A stretch of DNA of 64,000 bases from Candidatus Obscuribacterales bacterium. Lineage in GTDB: Bacteria; Cyanobacteriota; Vampirovibrionia; Obscuribacterales; Obscuribacteraceae. The position numbers and the translations under genes were made by a program. Under the pieces are notes generated by a model. It had not been told where the DNA came from, ran no database searches, and saw nothing but the letters and a program-made list of their open reading frames with translations. Location of the stretch: assembly GCA_019752635.1 (NCBI GenBank), contig JAIELX010000033.1:1-64000 (forward strand), given 5' to 3'. Within the stretch, counting starts at the first letter, position 1. Every line of letters starts with the position of its first letter. Shown here in pieces: positions 9,901 to 15,583 of the stretch.

Positions 9901-10829
9901 CGTTCATTCGCCAAACCACTTTCGGAAACGTCAGTGTATTCTCCTCGAAACCGTCCGCGATGGAGTTGGTATTCGCAGGTGTAACCAGAAACAGCTCTCG
10001 CAAGGAATTCTCGGCCACCAGAGTGGCCCATGCACCAGTGGGCTACAGCGAATTGCGAGTCGCAACGGTGACTACACCGGTCGGCATCACGATTAACAGC
10101 GGTGGAACAGGCATCGCAGGAAAGAATCTTGTTGAAGACGGTCGAAGAGCCCAAGCTGTAGCAAGTGGAAAGCTACCGGTAGAAGCAACACCGCTCGCCA
10201 GTGCTGGAAATGGAATCTTCAATCAATTCCCTTCAACCGGACGAACCGATTCCGTACAGACTTTCTCTGCCGCTGGTGTCGTCATGCGCTATCTGTCGAA
10301 TACGAGAATCGACGCAGACAAGCTGGGCAACCTCACTCTTGCCACCGGCGAAGTGCTCGTTGACGCATCTAGAGACGTTTCGCTGAAAGCAGGAAGCTGG
10401 ATTGTCTCCATGCAACGTGGTTCGTTAGCCCTTGTTAAATGGCAGGACGGTATCTTGACCGTGAAAGACATTGTGGACAACGGCGGCAACTCCGTAGTCG
10501 TGATGCGAGGCACGTCCACTATGGCACTCAATCCGGGGATTGAAGCTGTCTGTGGCACCAGAGCCGGTGACTACATTCACAAAGACGGACTGGCGCGCAG
10601 AAACATCAAGACCGAACAATACGGTGGAAACATGGAAATCGCGCATGGAGAAATCTCCATTGTCTCCCTGGCGGCCAATCATCGGCTAGTCAGCTCGGTG
10701 CTTGCAACTTCGGGCGCTGAGGAACGCGCTATCAGAGAGCGCGTGATCAAGATGGCTGCGGTACTCACTCAAGTAACCGCATCGCACGGCGCTTACAAAC
10801 AGGCAGCTTCCAAGCTCGCAACCAAGTAG
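3966..10829 (+). CDS. Giant secreted surface protein: Gly-rich repeats, polyproline tract, FecR-like modules
   Basis: A 2287-residue protein with a signal peptide (cleavage probably near ATPLCAMA, residues 20-30). In order: residues about 30-380 are an Asn/Gly/Ser-rich region like the beta-helical part of filamentous haemagglutinin-type adhesins. Residues about 380-880 are dominated by GGNGG/GGDGG turns with regular Cys. Residues 918-961 are 44 consecutive prolines. After that come at least four, perhaps five, modules of about 110 residues with the shape EGEITVITGxxPxxIxTxxGxVxV (about 7080-7440, 8010-8370, 8870-9180, 9690-10060 and 10230-10560). These resemble FecR-domain beta modules. There is no obvious membrane anchor or autotransporter barrel at the C-terminus. 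The next gene starts seven bases after the stop, so the two are probably co-transcribed. Role inferred: a cell-surface or appendage protein. Confidence 0.8.
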   Translation: MPLIKATIQKLYCAVSAVTVFATPLCAMATEQPQPDANGNLNVGHGEQVVIDLGHAPGATFSIPGNVSNNGTIYLVSSNPQVTAGSLNANNIFNNQAGMITSVLPANGIPGFNVAQLVGNFSFTLQAVQNIVNYGTITSAGSLTAIAGQSIVNSALMQSVQNISMQAQSIMNSGVISSQMASINATTASIMNSCRMEALNGSINLQNLGGSNLIVDNVMGTMSARDSIVMSVLGCAPGALDVKGGVLNSQVLSLIAPGGNITMDVDRATGQVHATGGSASLGTRLGDLHVADLNLSGDQLSYSQTGSLYLNSDIFAEGYAHQDWTFLAARDIILANCGGNELGAFGNITMASGVNFSVSENCPLSYTINGGTPTGGSIYLPGVNLGTNGGNISLQAHQGCTNCSSPGSITVGNLNTSGRYPGRSAGNVSVLADGNVSLGHVTAHGASGVNATDCYGPQNGGHGGSVLINAYGSVFTGNVSSRGGNGGNNTSRGNGARGGTGGDICISSGQDLLVCGNVVSAGGHGGNGFNGGNGGSGGYISVTACGDIESPGFIASVGGNGGGGKLGVNLCRTTGEIVEGCDFQSYNLTTTTTQTAGDGGKGGNAGDVAVRAGKNVDVCAVVSQGGDGGSAATGKNTTLHQTGYSVTDGCSGWGESSSSYTERLTGGTGGRGGEGGNVLVSARNHVNVGTVLSAGGNGGNGFNGGNGGNAGCVNVAAQGRVYAGVIQSRGGDGGCGAFGHGLVQTYCDAYSYTNGGRIFSKEWTSYCSNPLSGGKGGNGGNAGAVSVWGNKGVDACVVSSRGGDGGFGLKGGNGGKAAPVTVSSSAGNIHVGSATARGGRAGQTGAACVTEKLVWVQVYVGNKCAYKLVKVCTTNKIATGKAGHAGKNSTVNCSTAPAPTNLLASCPAPPPRPACPVPPPPPPPPPPPPPPPPPPPPPPPPPPPPPPPPPPPPPPPPPPPPGPPTLVNPPAPPPPPVAPPETPPTSAQAPPPPSLFNQLPPTDTINLNAPIPTQVPANCAVPIALFPRGNNPQVAEWLKSTDGHQPYMLADDSEAIFVAKPGTVFNLTGDHELVVREGEITVITGARPITIVTAMGRVVARENSALNIAQSRFGPVHVANIYGTESQLICEGQGRTANATLAANTAYDFSDSRVAGVGAADYVANQVPGPLPGMVMSQKSLGGAGAEASEYYTRLSRMQVCGVPQRVRNRIEKFLDKQGLDATKLADRPNSFDNSPEAVATGPSNEPSIAFGAPVNGIPQAQQPPTNSQAGVANGFNPTNPLNNTPERDKQLASNGSIQTKLEGLFQELRHNMPLPGQKNGTLLHYATTASTLSGLCQMAVELNTAQDSQFFIRSNNKQVFSLPSLDGAILLTEADATLTGEGEKLTLKHGAVTAITGHNKLVITTPLGTVTVPAQSAVLVAAPLNRTLQTIALFGKDAEIKLNNSNNGTKIAVAAGEICKIAPSGVASSGVSDFAKGSNEIASGVPGLGLLKSPLHAKSLALNEFRGNLAFLAKHTLPTNATLRVAALTGQVGAPDNQPTLALQPKHSYVTLGAVNRSSTTDLTNRLFLNPSSVVTRQIALSLSGSPGVAGTNISAALRLNPASPSTQPTPLSDDNGTILLGDESIGRSIVCADSKRPFVIGSASNAVVVASQGTAFQIASTSRLNVRSGEVIVTTGNAPFTVETDAAVVVCKPNSATVISMTDTEVKVANLLGGSSLSCSGNTRNISERKGCTISYFTESGKQQSGGVGGTSDRTIVKGISDAHLTGSDLVSRSMQLAACGYYRLQGEVSDRIAKVIGQVNGNYAVPFITEENDELGFAPLNAAHYIESEISGQHTVLFMPPNAAGNAAKAQKQNPRILSDMTNLRAVVAGTANANSQRFIGGSAIASYAIDENNSGVVLAEPPLMMWVVAPDDSHPYILEADRECVITADKGTIFALSAEHEVTLKNGSLKVMAGHFPVSIKTGIGSVSVQPHNFAFIRQTTFGNVSVFSSKPSAMELVFAGVTRNSSRKEFSATRVAHAPVGYSELRVATVTTPVGITINSGGTGIAGKNLVEDGRRAQAVASGKLPVEATPLASAGNGIFNQFPSTGRTDSVQTFSAAGVVMRYLSNTRIDADKLGNLTLATGEVLVDASRDVSLKAGSWIVSMQRGSLALVKWQDGILTVKDIVDNGGNSVVVMRGTSTMALNPGIEAVCGTRAGDYIHKDGLARRNIKTEQYGGNMEIAHGEISIVSLAANHRLVSSVLATSGAEERAIRERVIKMAAVLTQVTASHGAYKQAASKLATK
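6717..6848 (+). repeat. 44-codon uninterrupted proline tract
   Basis: All 44 codons are CCN, in mixed runs of CCT, CCA and CCG. The synonymous mixture argues against a simple slippage artefact and suggests the length is kept at protein level. It separates the Gly-rich region from the FecR-like modules and would form a stiff polyproline rod. Translation should depend on elongation factor P. The opposite strand gives a Gly-rich shadow reading frame. Confidence 0.9.
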
Positions 10830-10835
10830 GTGCCA

Positions 10836-12665
10836 ATGACTATTCGAATACTGTCAGGAACCATAGCGATACTACTCACGGCAAACATTGCTGCAACGGC
10901 CGCTCAACCTTCCGGCAACGTTCGGTACTATGGCGGGAGAGCGCGAACGAGCAGCGCAGCAAGCAGTATGACTACCGCCGCGAACTCTTCGTCCATAAAC
11001 GCCAATCAGCACTACAAGGTTTTCTATCAGTACTATGTGCACTACTTCAACTGGTACGCAAAGCGAACTCGAAACCAGGATCAGTGCAGAAAACTAGCGA
11101 CACTAGCTGCGGTGAGACAGCTTTCAATCGAGAAGGCAAGGACGAATTCGCGTACCACAGCACCGGTAGAAGTTGCGACCTCACTCAAGTTACCGGGCGT
11201 AGCACTGGCAAACAACCTTGACCGCGAAGACAGTAACCCGAGTGTCCCCGGGAGCGTGGAAAGTGCGTCCGCCGGAACAAGCACTCAGTCAGCGCCCGAG
11301 AGCAGCAGCACATCGAATGTTCCCGTGAGCGCGGGCTTCCAGCCCGCTCCTGAGGAGGCTAAGCGACAAACGAACTCCAATTCGCGCTCTGCTGAAGGCA
11401 ACCAAAGTTCTCCTGCATTGCGCGGTCCACTTCCAATTGCAAGAACAAGAGAATCAAAATTTCAGTCTCGCATCCAAGAAGAATTGGAAAACCCCACAGG
11501 GTTGCGCGGGCCTCTTCCAACAACAAAGACAGGATTTGAAGCGCTTCGCACTGCTGAGAAGCCGGGAGCCTATCGCTCCCCGGACTTGGTCGACTTAGCT
11601 GCAGCACTTCAGCCTCTTCCCTCAGAACAGTCACAGAGCGCACCGGCAGGCACTTCACTTGGGCCAGGCAAGGCACCAACGTCGCCCATGATGCAAATCG
11701 CGGCCGCAGTATCGCAGGAAACCAAGCCAAACAAAAAGTGGTGGCAAGTACAACTTCGTAAGAACAACAGAACCGCACCGGAGGAATCGAAACGCGTTAA
11801 TTTTCCCCTGATCGCACAAACTCCGGCGACAACACCTCCGCCTGCCACGCCCGCAACCAGAGAGGAGCCCACACCCAACCAGGCAATTGCGGTCCCCTCT
11901 GAGCTTCGAAGCACCCCTGCTCCCTTGACGGGCGGCGTCACGAAGAAAACAGAGCTGTCTCAAGTAATCACCTCGGCGCCATTCGAACGTGCTTGGGCAA
12001 AAGAACGCTACGCCGAGGCAAAGGTATTCGCGGCCGAGCTAGCCAAGACTATGCCGGATTCCCGATACTACGCGGCTCGCTACTACGTATGCTGCATCCA
12101 AACGGCCGATTGGACGAATGCCTACGGCGCACTTGAGCGCCTCGTCTCACTCGATCAATCACACAAGGATATTTACGCTTGCGACTACGGTCGCATTCTC
12201 TTCGAGCTTCACAAGTACGAGCCCGCTAAAGCGAAACTGAAGGAAGCTCTTGCGTTCGGCAATGATTCCGAACCGGTTCACCGCACACTTCTCCTAATTG
12301 CAATCGCCCAAAAAGACGATGCCGCTGCGATTGGCGAATACAAGCAAATTGCACGCCTATGCCCCCGCGATTTCGATTCGCGCATTGAACTCGCTGAGTT
12401 ACTTTGGAAGGGCAACAGAAAAGACGAAGCAGTCAAAATCTACGATCAAGTCGCAGCAATGATTCCCGACAATGCAGACATTCAGTCTAAGGCTGGCTAT
12501 GCCAACCTTGTCCAAGGCAATTACAAAGCCGCGATGAATGCCTACAAGCTAGCTTCCGATTCCAGCTCCCAGCAGAAGTACAAGAACGCGAAAGAGTTTG
12601 CAGAAGCTCAGTTCGTCACAGTGCAAAAGGTGGCATCAACGGCCAAGGCGATATCGCAAGACTAG
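10836..12665 (+). CDS. Secreted TPR-repeat protein downstream of the giant surface protein
   Basis: About 609 residues. The ATG at 10836 has AGG five bases upstream; a GTG at 10830 directly behind the previous stop is the alternative. The N-terminus is a signal peptide (ILLTANIAATAAQ). A Tyr/Trp-rich helix follows (HYKVFYQYYVHYFNWYAKR), then a long Ser/Pro/Thr-rich linker with two copies of a GLRGPLP-type motif. The C-terminal 220 residues are tetratricopeptide repeats (FERAWAKERYAEAKVFAAEL, then KYEPAKAKLKEALAFG, EAVKIYDQVAAMIPDNADIQ and GNYKAAMNAYKLA). It lies seven bases after the giant gene, so a periplasmic assembly or scaffold role for that protein is plausible. That is inference from position. 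Confidence 0.8.
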   Translation: MTIRILSGTIAILLTANIAATAAQPSGNVRYYGGRARTSSAASSMTTAANSSSINANQHYKVFYQYYVHYFNWYAKRTRNQDQCRKLATLAAVRQLSIEKARTNSRTTAPVEVATSLKLPGVALANNLDREDSNPSVPGSVESASAGTSTQSAPESSSTSNVPVSAGFQPAPEEAKRQTNSNSRSAEGNQSSPALRGPLPIARTRESKFQSRIQEELENPTGLRGPLPTTKTGFEALRTAEKPGAYRSPDLVDLAAALQPLPSEQSQSAPAGTSLGPGKAPTSPMMQIAAAVSQETKPNKKWWQVQLRKNNRTAPEESKRVNFPLIAQTPATTPPPATPATREEPTPNQAIAVPSELRSTPAPLTGGVTKKTELSQVITSAPFERAWAKERYAEAKVFAAELAKTMPDSRYYAARYYVCCIQTADWTNAYGALERLVSLDQSHKDIYACDYGRILFELHKYEPAKAKLKEALAFGNDSEPVHRTLLLIAIAQKDDAAAIGEYKQIARLCPRDFDSRIELAELLWKGNRKDEAVKIYDQVAAMIPDNADIQSKAGYANLVQGNYKAAMNAYKLASDSSSQQKYKNAKEFAEAQFVTVQKVASTAKAISQD

Positions 12666-13007
12666 ACATAGGAGAAGATACTCTCCGCGCGACCAATTAG
12701 CAAGCAAACAAGCTAAACGGAGGCTGCCGGAGCTTGCGGGAGCTAGTCGACCGCTAACGCTGTATTTACGGGTAAAAGCCCGAAGAAGAAGAATCGATTC
12801 AATGAAACTTTCCTTATACTGGCAGGCAAGCACGACCTCGCGCCCGGGGTCGGCGATGGACCCACGGAATTTGAGCAGCAGTGCTCTGAGTAAATCAGCT
12901 GGGTGGTACGATTACAATGGTCACAGTAAGCACTTGTCCGCGGTCATCACGAGCCAAAGATCAGTGAATACAAGAAGGTGTGAACCAACCAACTTATTGG
13001 AGAGTCT
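12666..13007. other. Intergenic region
   Basis: About 340 bases, same direction on both sides. No reading frame looks coding. A pair of similar GC-rich stretches (gctgccggagcttgcgggagc near 12722) could fold, but no clear terminator with a T run is seen. GGAGAG lies just before the ATG at 13008. Confidence 0.5.
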
Positions 13008-13628
13008 ATGAGAAAGATCCTAGCGCTTGCACTCCTGGCATTTGCGTCCATTGTCGTGCCAGCCTATGCTCAATACGAAGGTAGTGTAACAAAGAACACA
13101 AAACACAATGGACCGTTAACAAAAGCAGCGAAAGTATCGGCTGGCGCGACTGTTAAGGTTGGAAAAGTGGCGACCGGCGCCACAATCAAAACAGGCAAAC
13201 TAGCAACCGGTGCCACAATCAAGACCGGCAAAGTAGTAACCGGCGCCACAATCAAAACAGGCAAACTAGCAACCGGTGCCACAATCAAAACAGGCAAAGT
13301 AGTAACCGGCGCCACAATCAAAACAGGCAAACTAGCAACCGGTGCCACAATCAAAACAGGCAAACTAGCAACCGGTGCCACAATCAAAACAGGCAAAGTA
13401 GCAACCGGTGCCACAATCAAAACCGGCAAAGTAGTAACCGGTGCCACAATCAAAACCGGCAAAGTAGCAACCGGTGCCACAATCAAAACCGGCAAAGTAG
13501 TAACCGGTGCCACAATCAAAACCGGCAAAGTAGTAACCGGTGCCACAATCAAAACTGTAAAAGTATCGGCCGATGGACTTAAGAAAGGCTTGAGAAGTAC
13601 TGGCAACATGCTCAAGAAGGTGTTCTAG
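13008..13628 (+). CDS. Secreted 11-residue-repeat protein
   Basis: A 206-residue protein with a clear signal peptide (LALLAFASIVVPAYA, cleavage near residue 21) and GGAGAG before the ATG. Residues 42-184 are thirteen tandem 11-mers with consensus K-[VL]-[AV]-T-G-A-T-I-K-T-G. The first is degenerate (KVSAGATVKVG) and a partial one follows (KVSADGLKKG). The C-terminus is basic and ends KKVF. An 11-residue period with regular Lys recalls the amphipathic 11-mers of LEA proteins and synucleins, but the beta-branched residues and glycines would equally suit a beta-solenoid. I know no named family for it. It follows the surface-protein pair on the same strand. Confidence 0.8.
   Translation: MRKILALALLAFASIVVPAYAQYEGSVTKNTKHNGPLTKAAKVSAGATVKVGKVATGATIKTGKLATGATIKTGKVVTGATIKTGKLATGATIKTGKVVTGATIKTGKLATGATIKTGKLATGATIKTGKVATGATIKTGKVVTGATIKTGKVATGATIKTGKVVTGATIKTGKVVTGATIKTVKVSADGLKKGLRSTGNMLKKVF
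13131..13559 (+). repeat. 33-bp tandem repeat array, 13 units, in coding sequence
   Basis: Thirteen direct 33-base units are packed without spacers and in frame. Two main variants (aaactagcaaccggt and aaagtagtaaccggc type) are intermingled, which suggests expansion by recombination or slippage. It is not a CRISPR array, because there are no unique spacers. Confidence 0.9.
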
Positions 13629-14184
13629 CTTCCCTCTTTGCTGTGCTGTTCGCTAATCGTGTACAAACGATTTCACTAGGCGAAGAGCAGAAGTACTTAT
13701 CTCTCCACAGCACGAAGATCCGATACCAATCCTCTGCCGTGCGCAACGTCGTCGGCACCCGAAGCTGGTCTGCAAGGTGTAACAATCGAACCGAACACAG
13801 GTCCTATGGACGGACTTGCCGAGCACACGTATCGGTATCCATTAGCTTTGCGCTTCATTGAATCCGCTGATTCAGGGCTGCAGCTAGCTACATCGCAAAG
13901 TGGTGATACGTTTCCACATTTTTTTCAAAAGCGTGTTCTTCAACCACGGACAGCAGCTGTCTTGCTGAGCTCGGTTGCAAGAGTTGTGAGTACTCCACTG
14001 CTACAATCCAGAGAACCTTGTTCGAGCGCTTTCGCAGCGAGATCCCGCGGTGACTCCCGGGGTCGGGCTGCTCCGTTTTGAAAGCTTTTCTTTGTGTTGC
14101 AGTACCTTTGCGCGAGTAGATCTTTCGCCAGAGGCCTACGATGACCAACTCATTGGACAATGCACCACAATAAGTATAAGTAAC
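13629..14184. other. Region without recognisable gene, probably decayed
   Basis: About 555 bases. Open frames on both strands have poor protein character, and none has a good ribosome binding site. The adjoining 14.6-15.1 kb holds clear pseudogene remnants, so this may be further eroded sequence. Confidence 0.45.
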
Positions 14185-14433
14185 TCATGCGTCGAGGAAC
14201 TTTTTCAGTTCCTCAACGTGTCTCCGGTCATCAGCCTTTATTCGTTCAAATACACTTAGAAGTTCAGGGCAAGGTTTGCAGTCCCGCACATAACGGTCAT
14301 AGGCCTGGAGCGCCTTAGACTTTTCAGCGATTACGTTAATAACATCGAATTGCATGTTGCTGATGGGAAAATACTTCAGCCCTTCATCTGAGGTTATCTC
14401 ATGCTTGTTTGGCTTATCGCTTGATTGGTGCAT
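14185..14433 (-). CDS. Small ferritin-like (rubrerythrin-type) helical protein
   Basis: An 82-residue protein. The chosen start at 14433 has AGGAG nine bases upstream. Longer open sequence upstream in this frame is not protein-like and overlaps pseudogenes. The second half contains EKSKALQAYDRYVRDCK followed by CPELLSVFERIKADDRRHVE. This matches the D/E-x-x-H-x-x-E-L helix of ferritin-like and rubrerythrin-like proteins, but only one or two helices of the four-helix bundle are present. It could dimerise to bind metal or be a non-metal relative. The last codons form a perfect eight-base-pair hairpin (14194-14214). Confidence 0.65.
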   Translation of the reverse strand: MHQSSDKPNKHEITSDEGLKYFPISNMQFDVINVIAEKSKALQAYDRYVRDCKPCPELLSVFERIKADDRRHVEELKKFLDA

Positions 14434-14657
14434 TTTTAAAAACTCCTGAAGAACACAGAGAAACTGACGAAAACCATCATTGTATAGTTGCAAGCACGTG
14501 ACTTTCCGGATCTTTCGCCCACACATACACACATTTGTAGAATGCCGCCACATGCTCTTCTTATCGAGATCCATGACACAATTGGTCCTTGAGAGATCTT
14601 GTAAGCACAGAGGCCACTCCCACAGAAGGGCTGACGCTTCATCCGACAGTTCACAGC

Positions 14658-14813
14658 GTGGCGGATTCCAGATTCTCGAACATCGTTCACGGGGTGCTGA
14701 TCGCTGCGGCGGTTCTCCTGATTCCGGGGGCACGGCACCAGATGCCCGTTTGCGCTCTGGCAGCAATACTTGTTTTGATCGGATACCGCATGGTGTGCAA
14801 CATTCGTCAGAGC
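14658..14813 (+). pseudogene. SulP-family anion permease fragment
   Basis: The frame encodes SRFSNIVHGVLIAAAVLLIP followed by ARHQMPVCALAAILVLIGYR. This matches the conserved late transmembrane segments of SulP sulfate/bicarbonate permeases (family pattern R-x-S-x-I-x-H-G, then I-P-x-x-A-L-A-A-I-L-x-x-x-G-Y). Only about 50 residues remain. Upstream sequence in all frames lacks the rest of the permease, and the match ends where the opposite-strand VOC remnant ends. It is a relic of a deletion or rearrangement, not a gene. Confidence 0.6.
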
Positions 14814-15139
14814 GTGTACCATCCGCAGCGGCTCTCGTCGCCCCCATTGCCTACGATCGCGTTCCAGTAACGATCTGTGTCTTCCTGGTTTTCGGTCATA
14901 ACCATGAACCTGACCGCCATGTTCGGCTTGAAAGTTGGTCCACCATTGAGACCTATGAACGACTGCCCCAAGACGGTAAACTCTACGGTGAGCTCATCGC
15001 CTTCCTTCGCAGACGGATTGTGCGTCGGAGAAGCGTGCGTGATCCCAACGTGGCTATCAGGAAAGATATTCGCTTAGAACTCGGCCGCCTCGCGGGCCTT
15101 GCCGTGGTCGAACCACAGGCTGGTGGTCATCTTGCTCAT
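14807..15139 (-). pseudogene. PhnB-like VOC (glyoxalase-fold) pseudogene
   Basis: The start at 15139 has AAGGAG seven bases upstream. The frame reads MSKMTTSLWFDHGKAREAAE, Phe, then a TAA at 15074-15076 (codon 22) where the family has Tyr. It then continues in frame: NIFPDSHVGITHA, EGDELTVEFTVLGQSFIGLN, GG, and TENQEDTDRYWNAIVGNGGD, ending at a TGA at 14807-14809. This is the usual order of PhnB/3-demethylubiquinone methyltransferase-like VOC proteins, but the C-terminal 40-50 residues are missing. One nonsense change plus a 3' truncation where the SulP fragment begins make it a pseudogene. Confidence 0.8.
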
Positions 15140-15583
15140 GTTCGCGCTCCTTACTTGCCGGGACCCGCCACGTCCGGCTCCGATACACTGAAATCTTACA
15201 CTCTGTCCTCGTGTCAGCTGTTAAAGTGTGGCGAATTCCATTCCCGAACATTTCGCGAATCCGACCCGTGGCAACCGGTTGCCGAAACCAGTGTAACTCT
15301 ATTACAAGGATGCCAACAATTCGCCGGAAAGTCAGCGTTCAATTCGCCGCTTCACACGGGATCTATTACGTCTCAACCACCTTTGCAATCAGACGCAAGC
15401 ATTGAATTCGATGCCATTTTGGCTGTCACAGCGAGCAGGAGATAGCGTCGACATCATCGCCCGACAGGTGATGACAGGACCGGAAAGGGATACATCGATA
15501 GCTAAACGCAGCAAGATGTATGATAATTGCGGTATTCAACCGGTCGATAGTAAATTCTTTCCAGCCTGCTGGGGATGACTCCG
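15140..15583. other. Intergenic region between VOC remnant and HEAT-like gene
   Basis: About 445 bases. No reading frame is convincing. GGGG nine bases before 15584 is the likely ribosome binding site of the next gene. Confidence 0.5.

Noticed and set aside
13131-13559. Regular 33-base repeats that look like a CRISPR array
   Set aside because: Units are contiguous, in frame and without unique spacers; they encode an 11-residue protein repeat.
14434-14847. Upstream extension of the ferritin-like frame to 220 residues
   Set aside because: The extension is antisense to the SulP fragment and not protein-like; the ATG at 14433 has its own ribosome binding site.
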